Assembly: GCA_017625835.1 (NCBI GenBank) | Contig: JAGAKF010000065.1 | Coordinates: 1 to 44,204, forward strand | DNA: 44,204 nt | Source of the DNA: Clostridia bacterium | Lineage (GTDB): Bacteria; Bacillota; Clostridia; Oscillospirales; Acutalibacteraceae | Direction of reading: 5' to 3' | Translations under genes and position numbers: made by a program | Notes under the pieces: model-generated | What the model was told of the DNA's origin: nothing | The model's database searches: none | Seen by the model: the letters and a program-made list of their open reading frames with translations, nothing else | Shown: piece by piece, positions 16,988 through 25,116 of the stretch | How positions within the stretch are numbered: the stretch's first letter is position 1 | Layout of the letters: every line of letters starts with the position of its first letter

Positions 16988-19014
16988 TGGACAAAAACAC
17001 CAACATTCAATATCTTAAAGGCGTCGGTGAAAAGAGGGCTAAAATCCTTAACAAGCTCGGTATTTTCACCGTCGGTGATCTTTTGCGTTTTTATCCACGA
17101 GATTATATGGATTGGAGCAAAATCACTTCGATAACAGCTGCTCCTTTTGACAGCAGCTGTTGCATTCGGGCAGTTGTTAACCACAAGCCGCGCGGAGCAA
17201 AAATCCGAAAAGGGATGACGATTTACAAAACTGTCGCGACTGACGGTGAGTCCCTTATGAACATCACAATTTTTAACAATAAGTATGCCGCCGAATCGCT
17301 TGAGGCAGGTCAGGAATATCTGTTTTACGGCAAAGTAGGCGGAAATTTTCACCGACGTGAAATGAATTCCCCTCTTATTGCTACGGTTGAAAACGGAGCA
17401 AGGATACGTCCTATCTACCACCAGAGCGCAGGCATTAATTCAAAAGCAATCGAAAAGCTTGTCACTCAGGCTTACGAAGCAAGAAAAGATTATTTCACAG
17501 ACTGTATCCCTCAGTCTCTTCGAGACAAGCTTTGTCTTATGGAAATCAACAAGGCCATCTATGAATTGCACTTTCCCACGAACGAAGATTCTGTTTCAGA
17601 AGCTCGTCGCAGGCTGATTTTTGAAGAGCTTTTCATTTTCCAACTCGGTCTTATGAAGCTGAAAGGAAACCGCAAAGAAAGCACACCCGTCAGCATAACG
17701 CAGGACTATACGGAAGAATTCACAAAGCTTCTCCCCTTCACCCTTACGGGAGCTCAGGCGCGTGCAATAAAAGAAAGTATTTCACAAATGACTTCGAACT
17801 TCACTATGAACCGCCTTGTTCAGGGTGACGTCGGCTCAGGTAAAACCGCAGTTGCCGCCGCGCTTATCTATTCCGTTGCAAGAAACGGATATCAAACCGC
17901 TTTTATGGCACCGACGGAAATTCTTGCCCAGCAGCACTACAAAACCTGTATGAAGTTTTTTGAAAATACTGATATAAAAGTTGCTCTTCTCACGGGCTCG
18001 GTTACTGCCGCTAAAAAACGAGACATCAAAGCTCATCTGAAAAACGGTGAAATTAACCTCATTGTCGGCACACACGCTCTCATACAGAACGATGTTGAAT
18101 TTAATAAGCTCGGCCTTGTTATAACAGACGAACAGCACCGCTTCGGCGTTAAGCACAGAGGAGCATTAAGCAGTAAGGGCAACCGTCCGCACACACTGGT
18201 TATGTCTGCAACACCGATTCCGCGTACGCTCGCACTTATGCTGTACGGTGATCTCGACGTTTCGGTTCTTGATGAGCTTCCGCCCGGAAGACAACCGATC
18301 GAAACTTATTATATTGACACTGCAAAAAGACCGCGTGCATTCAACTACGTTAAGAAACATCTTGACGAAGGCAGACAAGGATATATTGTATGTCCGTTGG
18401 TTGAAGAGGGAGAAACAGACCTTGCGGCGGCGCAGGAATACGCAGAAAATATTTCAAAAGGATTTTTCAGCGGATACTCAGTTGGACTTCTTCACGGTAA
18501 AATGAAGCCGAAAGACAAAGAAGATGTAATGGCAAGATTTGTTTCGGGTGAAATTCGACTCCTTGTGGCTACGACTGTTATTGAAGTCGGCGTAGACGTG
18601 CCGAATTCCGTAATTATGGTTATCGAAAACGCAGAACGCTTCGGTCTTTCGCAGCTTCATCAGCTCCGCGGACGAATCGGACGAGGACAGTACAAATCCA
18701 CCTGCATCCTTATAACCGATGCACAAAACGAAGCCGCACAGCGCAGAATGAAGGTTATGACAAGCACAACCGACGGCTTTAAAATTGCCGATGAAGACCT
18801 TAAGATGCGCGGTCCGGGCGACTTCTTCGGATCGCGACAGCACGGACTTCCCGAAATGAAGATCGCAATGCTTACGGATACCGCAATTCTTAACGAAGCC
18901 AACCGTTTTGCAAGAGAGATAATACTTGACGATCCCGATTTCCTGAAAGAAGAAAACCGCAACCTAAAGGATGCGATTACGGAATTGTTCTCAGGTGAAT
19001 ATGTAATGAATTAA
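16987..19014 (+). CDS. recG: ATP-dependent DNA helicase RecG
   Basis: 675 residues, full length for RecG, the double-stranded DNA translocase that regresses stalled replication forks and remodels branched DNA. N-terminal wedge/OB domain (about 1-200), then helicase superfamily 2 motifs: GDVGSGKTAVA (Walker A, near 280), DEQHRFGV (motif II, near 380), SATPIPRTLALMLYGD (motif III, near 405), and the QLRGRIGRG motif VI followed by the translocation region near 600-630. Last gene of a four-gene operon, ended by a strong terminator. Confidence 0.97.
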   Translation: MDKNTNIQYLKGVGEKRAKILNKLGIFTVGDLLRFYPRDYMDWSKITSITAAPFDSSCCIRAVVNHKPRGAKIRKGMTIYKTVATDGESLMNITIFNNKYAAESLEAGQEYLFYGKVGGNFHRREMNSPLIATVENGARIRPIYHQSAGINSKAIEKLVTQAYEARKDYFTDCIPQSLRDKLCLMEINKAIYELHFPTNEDSVSEARRRLIFEELFIFQLGLMKLKGNRKESTPVSITQDYTEEFTKLLPFTLTGAQARAIKESISQMTSNFTMNRLVQGDVGSGKTAVAAALIYSVARNGYQTAFMAPTEILAQQHYKTCMKFFENTDIKVALLTGSVTAAKKRDIKAHLKNGEINLIVGTHALIQNDVEFNKLGLVITDEQHRFGVKHRGALSSKGNRPHTLVMSATPIPRTLALMLYGDLDVSVLDELPPGRQPIETYYIDTAKRPRAFNYVKKHLDEGRQGYIVCPLVEEGETDLAAAQEYAENISKGFFSGYSVGLLHGKMKPKDKEDVMARFVSGEIRLLVATTVIEVGVDVPNSVIMVIENAERFGLSQLHQLRGRIGRGQYKSTCILITDAQNEAAQRRMKVMTSTTDGFKIADEDLKMRGPGDFFGSRQHGLPEMKIAMLTDTAILNEANRFAREIILDDPDFLKEENRNLKDAITELFSGEYVMN

Positions 19015-19016
19015 GC

Positions 19017-19044
19017 AAAAGGAGCTGCCGAAGCAGCTCCTTTT
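19017..19044. terminator. Bidirectional terminator between recG and the patatin gene
   Basis: Perfect 12-bp stem (19017-19028 with 19033-19044) with a 4-base loop, flanked by A and T runs so it can serve both converging genes. Confidence 0.88.
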
Positions 19045-19894
19045 ATTCATTCATGAAAGCTATTAACTTTTCCAACTGATTTTCTGCCGAAACCCTGCCC
19101 TCATTATAAAGGGTTACAAGATCCTCTTTGTTTCGCGTAATCAGGCTAACATTTTCTGTTTTATCAGGGCAGAAAACAAACGCTTTACCTTGCTCTTCAA
19201 GCTTGAATAAATTTTCAAGAGTCTTATTGTAAATGTAATGGCGCACATTCATCGCCTTGATTATAGCAGGATAATCTTTAAGTATTTCCGAATAAATAGC
19301 TTTGCCCATTTCAGGCTTTTTAACGTAGCCTCTGGGGCGCGTAAGAATAGCAACAATCTTGTCACAGCCGTCATCCAACGCGCGACGTACGGGAATTGAA
19401 TCTGAAACTCCGCCGTCAAAATATTCTTTCCCGTCAATTTCGATCGGTCTGCACATTGCCGGAACTGCACTCGATGCCTTGAAAATATCGCCTTTGTGTT
19501 TTTTTATATCCTCTTTACTGAAATATACAGGCTTACTTGTCTGTGCATCAACAGCTACAACGTAGTATTCCATTTTACTGTTTACAAGCTTTTCGAAATT
19601 GATCGGATCAACAAGCTCATTAAGCTCAGAATAAATATAATCCATTCCGAAAAACGATCCTGTTGTAACAAAGTTTTTAAAGCTCATGTATCTATCGTCA
19701 AAGGCATAGCTTGTATAGAACCTGTAATTACGTCCCTCCTGCTCCGCAATAAAAGAAGCAAGATTCGCCGAACCTGCAGAAACCCCTATTCCATACGGAA
19801 AACTGATTGAGTTTTCAAGAAAAGCATCAAGGACTCCGCAACCGTATATGCCGCGCATTCCGCCGCCCTCTACTACCAGACCTATTTTAGACAA
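19043..19894 (-). CDS. Patatin-like phospholipase
   Basis: 283-residue patatin/RssA-type serine lipid acyl hydrolase. The oxyanion-hole motif GGGMRG (10-15), the nucleophile elbow GVSAGS (38-43, Ser at 40) and the DGG motif FDGGVSDS (catalytic Asp near residue 165) form the Ser-Asp dyad. No signal peptide, so cytoplasmic. The start must be TTG at 19894: an upstream ATG is out of frame and an in-frame stop lies further up. GGTGAT, matching the extended 16S 3' end complement, is six bases before it. Substrate (phospholipid or other acyl ester) is not known. Confidence 0.88.
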   Translation of the reverse strand: MSKIGLVVEGGGMRGIYGCGVLDAFLENSISFPYGIGVSAGSANLASFIAEQEGRNYRFYTSYAFDDRYMSFKNFVTTGSFFGMDYIYSELNELVDPINFEKLVNSKMEYYVVAVDAQTSKPVYFSKEDIKKHKGDIFKASSAVPAMCRPIEIDGKEYFDGGVSDSIPVRRALDDGCDKIVAILTRPRGYVKKPEMGKAIYSEILKDYPAIIKAMNVRHYIYNKTLENLFKLEEQGKAFVFCPDKTENVSLITRNKEDLVTLYNEGRVSAENQLEKLIAFMNE

Positions 19895-19955
19895 AACGCC
19901 ATCACCAACCTGAATTAAATATTAACACTGATTTTGATTTTATTCAAATATATGC

Positions 19956-19987
19956 AAAAAACAGCGGACAGTACAGCCCGCTGTTTT
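19956..19987 (-). terminator. Terminator of the BMP-type lipoprotein gene
   Basis: 10-bp stem (19958-19967 with 19978-19987); the minus strand continues with six T. Confidence 0.85.
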
Positions 19988-20000
19988 ATATAATCTCTGA

Positions 20001-21056
20001 TTATTTGATTACATTAACGTTATCAAGAACTGCTGATGCATCAACTTTGATTTCAAGAGAACCGTCAGCATAAGCTGCAACTGCTGCATTTACTGCCTCC
20101 TGTGTTCCCTCTGCAACGTTAGCTTCGCTGAGATCAGAAAGATATACGATACCCTCAAGATAACCGCCCTCGAAAGCTGTTTCAGGCTCTTTCTCCTCAA
20201 CAATAGCCTTAATTGCATTTACATAGAGCTGAGTATAGTTGTAAAGCGGAGCGCAAAGGAAAGCTGATTCGTAAAGCTTTTCGCCTGTTTCCTCGTTTGT
20301 TGCGTTAAGATATGTTTCTGAACCAAAGCTGCAGAAAAATACCTTTGCATCTGCTGCAGCCTTAGCAACTGCTTCGTCTTCATAATCTGAAGCAAGAACT
20401 GCGCAACCGTCTTTGATAAGCTTGTCAGCAGCGTCTGCACCGTAAGCAACAGCAACCTTTGCATCTGCTGAAGCAGCCTTAACGCCCATTGCAAAAGCAT
20501 TAAGAAGTTCAATGTTTTCTTCGTTTGCAGCAACAAAGCCAACCTTCGGCATTTCAAGAGCAACAGCCTTCATACCTGCAACAAGACCTGTGAAGTACAT
20601 TGCTGCTGTCATATCAGCCTTATAGCCGTAAATGTTTTTACCGTTGTCCTCTGCATTAAGAACGAAGAACTTGATATCTTCATTATCGCCGCCTGCAATC
20701 TTCTCTATATCGTCAAGGTAAGCGTTGTCAGTAGCGATAACAAGGTTACACTCTTTGTTTATAAATTCTGTAAGAGCAGCTGAAACTGCAGCTTCATCGT
20801 CAGGATTTACGCTTTCGATTGTAGTAAATCTTTCTTCACCGATGCCGTAACCAAGACCGAGAACGTCGTTAATTGCGGCCATAGCATAGCCTGTATCACC
20901 TGATGAAGTATCTCTTGAATCTTTAATGATTACACCGATTTTGATGTTGTCGTTTGTAATGTCAACCGGAGTTTCATCAATCATTGAGCAGGATGCAAAA
21001 CTCACCATCATAACGACTGCGATTATCAATGCAATAACTCTTTTAAACTGTTTCAT
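20001..21056 (-). CDS. BMP family ABC-type substrate-binding lipoprotein
   Basis: 351 residues. Signal peptide with lipobox SFASC (C23), then a two-lobed periplasmic-binding-type fold of the BMP/PnrA/Med family, which binds nucleosides in characterised members. Visible pattern: IKIGVIIKDSRDTSSGDTGY at the start of lobe 1, CNLVIATDNAYLDDIEKIA near 115, KVGFVAANEENIELLNAFAM near 185. Sequence is divergent from the best studied members, so the ligand is uncertain. No permease or ATPase gene is nearby. ATG 21056 is used because AAGGAGG and the signal peptide start there. Monocistronic, with an operator-like repeat around its -35 region. Confidence 0.82.
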   Translation of the reverse strand: MKQFKRVIALIIAVVMMVSFASCSMIDETPVDITNDNIKIGVIIKDSRDTSSGDTGYAMAAINDVLGLGYGIGEERFTTIESVNPDDEAAVSAALTEFINKECNLVIATDNAYLDDIEKIAGGDNEDIKFFVLNAEDNGKNIYGYKADMTAAMYFTGLVAGMKAVALEMPKVGFVAANEENIELLNAFAMGVKAASADAKVAVAYGADAADKLIKDGCAVLASDYEDEAVAKAAADAKVFFCSFGSETYLNATNEETGEKLYESAFLCAPLYNYTQLYVNAIKAIVEEKEPETAFEGGYLEGIVYLSDLSEANVAEGTQEAVNAAVAAYADGSLEIKVDASAVLDNVNVIK

Positions 21057-21092
21057 GGATAGTCCTCCTTGAACCACAATATGTTGACTATA

Positions 21093-21121
21093 ATTATAGT
21101 GTATTTTGAAAGGAAAATCAA
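21093..21121 (-). promoter_or_regulatory. Promoter of the BMP-type lipoprotein gene
   Basis: On the minus strand: TTGATT (21121-21116), 17-base spacer, TATAAT (21098-21093). Confidence 0.6.
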
Positions 21122-21140
21122 GGTATTTTTCAAAATACAC
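21099..21140. promoter_or_regulatory. Operator-like 13-bp inverted repeat between the divergent lipoprotein and lipase genes
   Basis: Perfect arms GTGTATTTTGAAA (21099-21111) and TTTCAAAATACAC (21128-21140), spacer 16 bases. One arm lies between the -35 and -10 boxes of the lipoprotein promoter. The right arm is 23 bases from the lipase -35 box. Repressor binding is inferred. Confidence 0.55.
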
Positions 21141-21163
21141 CAAGATAAGATTTATTTTTTATA

Positions 21164-21192
21164 TTGGCAATTTGTTTATTTTATGTTAAAAT
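21164..21192 (+). promoter_or_regulatory. Promoter of the LCAT-like lipase gene
   Basis: TTGGCA (21164-21169), 17-base spacer, TAAAAT (21187-21192). Confidence 0.65.
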
Positions 21193-21212
21193 GCCTTTAA
21201 GGAGATGATAAC

Positions 21213-22781
21213 ATGAATAAAATTTTGAAATCCTTTATCAGTATTGTACTCTCCGCAATTATGGTTCTTGCTGTTTTTGTTCCGTCTTTTGCGACTGAAC
21301 CCAAAACAGCTTTTATCGTAGTCAGCGGAATGAACACCTTCCCGCTTATCGACAGCAACGGTGAACAGGCTTTCCCGCCTTCATCGGATACAATTACCGA
21401 TATGGTCCTTAAAGTCGTTCCGCACGTTCTTGCATTCCTTGCGACTAACGACTACGAAGCTCTCGGTGACGGAATCTTTCCCCCGTTGTATGATGCTTTC
21501 GGACCGCTTGCTTTCGACGTAAACGGTGATTCGCTTAACGATATCAACGGAACACTCTTTGACTGTTCACTTGTCGGAAAAGAAGCTCCGTTTGTTGCAG
21601 GTGAATCAAATGAATTTGCTACAGTCCGTGCAGGCATTGATACTTTCGGTCTCGAGAACACATACTTCTTCAACTATGACTGGAGAAGAGATCCCCTCGA
21701 GCACGCCGACAGACTGAATGACTTTATCAAAATGGTTAAGTCCCAGGGCGATTACGACCGCATTGCACTTGCCGCTTTCAGCATGGGCGGAACAGTTACC
21801 TGCTCATACCTTTACAAATACGGCAGTGACGACCTTGACACAATCATCCTTTGCTCAACAGCATTCCAGGGTACATCATGCGTAGGCAGTCTTTTCTCTG
21901 CTGATTTCAGCCTTACTCTTTCCGCTTTGTGGCACAGACTTGCTTTGCTTACACGTGACAACACATGGGAGAATGTTATCGATTACCTCGATGAAGTTCT
22001 TGAATCAGCAGGCGTTAACAATTTCCTTGAAAACTTTGCAAACGGAATTACGGATAACCTCAAAGACAGAATTTACGCAGAACTGCTTATTCCAATCTTC
22101 GGCCGTATGCCCGGTCTCTGGGCTCTCGTTCCCGATATGAACTACGAAGCAGCAAAGGCAAATATGCTCAACGGTGAAGAAACAGCAAAATTCATCAACA
22201 GAATTGATACATACCACTATAACGTTCAGCAGAATGCAGAAAATCTTCTCAGTGAAGCCATGGCAAACGGAACAAACATCTACCTTCTTGCGCAGTACAA
22301 CTGGCCGTCACTTCCGATCAGCGACTACGTTTCACAGCAGAACACGGATAACCTTATCGACGTTGAATACGCAAGTGGCGGAGCAACAAGCGCACCTTTA
22401 GGTGAAACATTTGCTGACGATTATGTTCAGAAAGTTCCGTCAGAGTACAACTACATTTCACCTGACCGCCAGATTGATGCTTCAACCTGTATGTTCCCCG
22501 AGCAGACATGGTTCTTCCGCGATATGGGTCACGTTGACTATCCTTACGGCGAAAGCACAGACTTCATTATGTGGCTTGCTACAAGCGAAGAACAGCTTAC
22601 TGTCCGCAATAATCCCGACTATCCCCAGTTTATGACCTACGATTACGACAACGCGAAGCTTCTTCCCCTTACAGAAGAAGCAGTTGCTCCTACAACGGCA
22701 GATACAATCTTCGATGTTCTCGAAAGAATCACACGTTTCATCGCTGATTTAATGAAGAACATATTATCTGTAAATATTTAA
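21213..22781 (+). CDS. Secreted lecithin:cholesterol acyltransferase-like alpha/beta hydrolase
   Basis: 522-residue exported serine esterase. Signal peptide of about 27 residues (ends PSFA) without a lipobox cysteine. The LCAT-type motif YDWRRDPLEHADRL (155-168) is followed by the nucleophile elbow AFSMGG (S190). The catalytic His is probably in DMGHVDYPYG (near residue 450), and an acidic member lies between. Enzymes of this family hydrolyse or transfer acyl chains of phospholipids or sterol esters; the true substrate is unknown. AAGGAG before the ATG. Convergent units on both sides: it is transcribed alone from its own promoter to a strong terminator. Confidence 0.85.
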   Translation: MNKILKSFISIVLSAIMVLAVFVPSFATEPKTAFIVVSGMNTFPLIDSNGEQAFPPSSDTITDMVLKVVPHVLAFLATNDYEALGDGIFPPLYDAFGPLAFDVNGDSLNDINGTLFDCSLVGKEAPFVAGESNEFATVRAGIDTFGLENTYFFNYDWRRDPLEHADRLNDFIKMVKSQGDYDRIALAAFSMGGTVTCSYLYKYGSDDLDTIILCSTAFQGTSCVGSLFSADFSLTLSALWHRLALLTRDNTWENVIDYLDEVLESAGVNNFLENFANGITDNLKDRIYAELLIPIFGRMPGLWALVPDMNYEAAKANMLNGEETAKFINRIDTYHYNVQQNAENLLSEAMANGTNIYLLAQYNWPSLPISDYVSQQNTDNLIDVEYASGGATSAPLGETFADDYVQKVPSEYNYISPDRQIDASTCMFPEQTWFFRDMGHVDYPYGESTDFIMWLATSEEQLTVRNNPDYPQFMTYDYDNAKLLPLTEEAVAPTTADTIFDVLERITRFIADLMKNILSVNI

Positions 22782-22786
22782 CAATT

Positions 22787-22815
22787 AAGCGGAGAGCTTC
22801 CGGCTCTCCGCTTTT
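22787..22815 (+). terminator. Terminator of the LCAT-like lipase
   Basis: Perfect 11-bp stem (22787-22797 with 22803-22813), 5-base loop, ending in a T-run. Confidence 0.85.
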
Positions 22816-22840
22816 AATATTATTTAAAACAATATAAAAT

Positions 22841-22866
22841 AAAACAACCGCTCTTTTGAGCGGTTG
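22841..22866 (-). terminator. Terminator downstream of the 5S rRNA gene
   Basis: Perfect 9-bp stem (22845-22853 with 22858-22866), TTTT loop on plus, followed on the minus strand by TTTTATTTTATATTG. Confidence 0.88.
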
Positions 22867-22875
22867 CTTTGTTTG

Positions 22876-22993
22876 TGTCGGCATCGCCTTATTTTCCCGG
22901 GCGGCTGCCCGCCAAGTATCTTCAGCACAGAAGAGCTTAACTACCGTGTTCGGTATGGGAACGGGTGGACCCTCTTCGCCATCAACACCGACT
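22876..22993 (-). rRNA. rrf: 5S ribosomal RNA (stand-alone gene)
   Basis: About 118 bases. On the minus strand it contains the universally conserved 5S core CCCATACCGAACACGG, and the two ends (GTCGGTGTT and GATGCCGAC) pair to form helix I, which sets the boundaries to within a few bases. Neither 16S, 23S nor tRNA genes are adjacent, so it is not part of a standard rrn operon in this window. It has a consensus promoter 30 bases upstream and a strong terminator just downstream. Confidence 0.95.
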
Positions 22994-23023
22994 GTCAAGA
23001 GTTTCTCTCTCGAACGCTTGACT

Positions 23024-23052
23024 ATTATACAACGGGTTTTGCACTTTGTCAA
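23024..23052 (-). promoter_or_regulatory. Consensus promoter of the 5S rRNA gene
   Basis: On the minus strand: perfect TTGACA (23052-23047), 17-base spacer, perfect TATAAT (23029-23024). Predicted start near 23017. A short inverted repeat, GTCAAG (23022-23017) and CTTGAC (22999-22994), flanks the leader right before the mature 5S and may be a processing stem. Confidence 0.85.
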
Positions 23053-23076
23053 CACTTTTTTTGAAAAATTTTTAAA

Positions 23077-23574
23077 TTATTTTTCTAAAACTTTTTCTAT
23101 CTCACCGATATATACAAAATGGTAATCCCCTGACTTGTAGTTAGACTCGATAGTCTCATCAATAAAACCTGAATTATCCATTTTCTGCACAGCAATTTTG
23201 CGGCATTTAACAACAAGACGAGCCTCGGACGGATAAACAGCTTCACCGTCATATTCAGCCGTCAGACCTGTCATATTTATTTTATCACAATCTCTGCCCG
23301 ACTTTGTGCCGCAGATCTTAAGCGCGTCCCTGTATTTTTCATCAAAGAAGCTTACCGTAAAATAGTCGCTGTTGTCCATAAATTCTTTCGTATATCTCTG
23401 CGGACGGATAAACGCAAAAACAACATCCTTCCCCCAGAGTTCACCTACTGCGCCCCAACTGATTGTCATTGTGTTCCACTTTTCATTATCACCTGCGGAA
23501 ACAAGCGCCCAATCCTCTGAAATGAGCTTTACTAGGTTTTCTTTAACTTCTTTAATATTTGCCAATTCTTTCAT
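23077..23574 (-). CDS. Flavin reductase family protein (FMN-binding split barrel)
   Basis: 165 residues of the flavin reductase-like/FMN-binding split-barrel group. Recognisable pattern: NTMTISWGAVGELWGKDVVF (about 34-53), then RPQRYTKEFMDNSDYFTVSFF (about 57-77), typical of the clostridial branch that binds flavin and reduces it or an iron/other partner. No signal peptide; cytoplasmic. The start is ATG 23574, since GAGGTG lies six bases upstream; a GTG nine bases earlier falls inside that site. It follows znuB by 20 bases, so it is probably the last gene of the zinc operon. Confidence 0.85.
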   Translation of the reverse strand: MKELANIKEVKENLVKLISEDWALVSAGDNEKWNTMTISWGAVGELWGKDVVFAFIRPQRYTKEFMDNSDYFTVSFFDEKYRDALKICGTKSGRDCDKINMTGLTAEYDGEAVYPSEARLVVKCRKIAVQKMDNSGFIDETIESNYKSGDYHFVYIGEIEKVLEK

Positions 23575-23594
23575 ATCAATCACCTCAAAAATAC

Positions 23595-24419
23595 TTATGA
23601 CGTTTTTCTTTTAATAATTCCGACTATTGAAAACAATAAAAATACTACGGCATTCACCGCAACAACGCTTGCACCTGCAGGCAGTGAATATGCAAACGAA
23701 ACAAATAACCCTACGAAAAAGCAGATTATTGAAACAACTGCCGAAGTTACCGTAACCTTTCTGAAAGATCTGCAGACTCTCATAGAAGTAAGTGCAGGGA
23801 AAATCACAAGGCTGGAAATAAGCATTGCACCCATTATTCTCATTCCGATAACAATCGTAATTGACGTAAGCAAAGAAACAAGAGTGTTGTACATTTTTGT
23901 CTTCGTTCCCGTTGCGCGCGCAAAGCTTTCGTCGAACGTAACCGCAAAAATTTTATTGTAAAAAACAACATACAGCACAAGAACTGCAACTGAAAGAACG
24001 ATACTAACAACAACGTCGGCATCGCTCATCGCAAGTATGCTACCGAACATATAGCCATTAACGTCGGAGTTTATGCCCGTTGTTGTTGACGTTATAATAA
24101 CACCGAGAGCAAGCGCCGTGCTTGAAATAAGCGCAATCGCGGCATCACCTTTTATCTTGCTGTTTTCACTTATCTGCAAAAGCAGGAAAGCGGCAATAAT
24201 AACAACAGGAACGGAGACTGTCAACGGAGCAAGATTCATCGCCAATGCAATACACAGCGCACCGAAGCCGACATGGGAAAGTCCGTCACCGATCATCGAA
24301 TAACGTTTGAGTACGAGCGTTACACCGAGCAATGCCGAACAAAGTGCAACAAGCACACCGACGATTATTGCACGAAGCATAAAGTCATATTCAAACATCT
24401 GAAAAAACGTATCAAGCAT
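23595..24419 (-). CDS. znuB: Zinc/metal ABC transporter permease (ZnuB-like)
   Basis: 274 residues with about eight membrane helices of the ABC-3 family (ZnuB/MntB/TroC), forming the channel of a metal importer. The GDGLSHVGFGALC segment near residue 45 and GAMLISSLVIFPA near residue 200 are family hallmarks. ATG 24419 is preferred: GGAGG lies 8 bases upstream within znuC, while two earlier candidate starts overlap the ribosome site itself. It overlaps the end of znuC by 8 bases. Zinc rather than manganese is inferred from the linked Fur-family gene and histidine-rich binding protein. Confidence 0.92.
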   Translation of the reverse strand: MLDTFFQMFEYDFMLRAIIVGVLVALCSALLGVTLVLKRYSMIGDGLSHVGFGALCIALAMNLAPLTVSVPVVIIAAFLLLQISENSKIKGDAAIALISSTALALGVIITSTTTGINSDVNGYMFGSILAMSDADVVVSIVLSVAVLVLYVVFYNKIFAVTFDESFARATGTKTKMYNTLVSLLTSITIVIGMRIMGAMLISSLVIFPALTSMRVCRSFRKVTVTSAVVSIICFFVGLFVSFAYSLPAGASVVAVNAVVFLLFSIVGIIKRKTS

Positions 24420-25116
24420 CGGCATCACCTCCGAAAATAAGCTTCGCGGCAGGAGTTTTCATATACTCCTCGGTTGTGCCGAAGAAATCGCCGTCGTGTT
24501 CCATCGAAAGAATTTTCGTTGCATACTCAAGCGAATTCTTTATATCATGGGTAACCATTATAACCGTAACCCCATGGTCACGGTTCAGGCTTGCTATAAG
24601 CTTATAAAGCTCCGCTGTTACAAAAGGATCAAGCCCTGTTGTCGGCTCATCGAGAAGAAGAACTTTCTGCGTTGCACAAAGTGCCCTGGCAAGGAGTACA
24701 CGCTGCTGCTGACCTCCCGAAAGCTCATTAAAAGGCTTGTTTTTAATATCATCAATACCCATAAGGGAAATGTTTTTGCGGGCAATCTTTCTGTCCTCCG
24801 GCGTGTAGAAAAGACGGAATCCTTTAGTCTGTCTTCCGCTCAGCACGACCTCCCACACACTTGCAGGGAAGTCCTTCTGTACAACCGTACGCTGCGGAAG
24901 GTATCCGATTTCGCCCTGCTTTATTCCAGAAAAAACAATGGTGCCGGAATTTAGCTTCTGGAGGCCTAAAATGCCTTTTAACAGAGTGCTTTTACCTGTT
25001 CCGTTTTCACCGATAACGCAGAGAAAATCGCCTTTTTCGACGTCAAAACTGACGTTTTCTACCGCTTTTGTAGAGTCGTAATTCATATATACATTTTTAC
25101 ACGATATAATCGACAT
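24412..25116 (-). CDS. znuC: Zinc/metal ABC transporter ATP-binding protein (ZnuC-like)
   Basis: 234 residues. Complete ABC ATPase: Walker A GENGTGKST (37-45), Q-loop LPQRTVV near 75, signature LSGGQQQRVLLARAL near 132, Walker B VLLLDEPTTGLD near 153, and switch His in VTHDI near 189. Powers uptake through the ZnuB permease at the cytoplasmic face. Starts on the last base of the znuA stop codon (one-base overlap) and overlaps znuB, so the three are translationally coupled. Confidence 0.94.
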   Translation of the reverse strand: MSIISCKNVYMNYDSTKAVENVSFDVEKGDFLCVIGENGTGKSTLLKGILGLQKLNSGTIVFSGIKQGEIGYLPQRTVVQKDFPASVWEVVLSGRQTKGFRLFYTPEDRKIARKNISLMGIDDIKNKPFNELSGGQQQRVLLARALCATQKVLLLDEPTTGLDPFVTAELYKLIASLNRDHGVTVIMVTHDIKNSLEYATKILSMEHDGDFFGTTEEYMKTPAAKLIFGGDADA

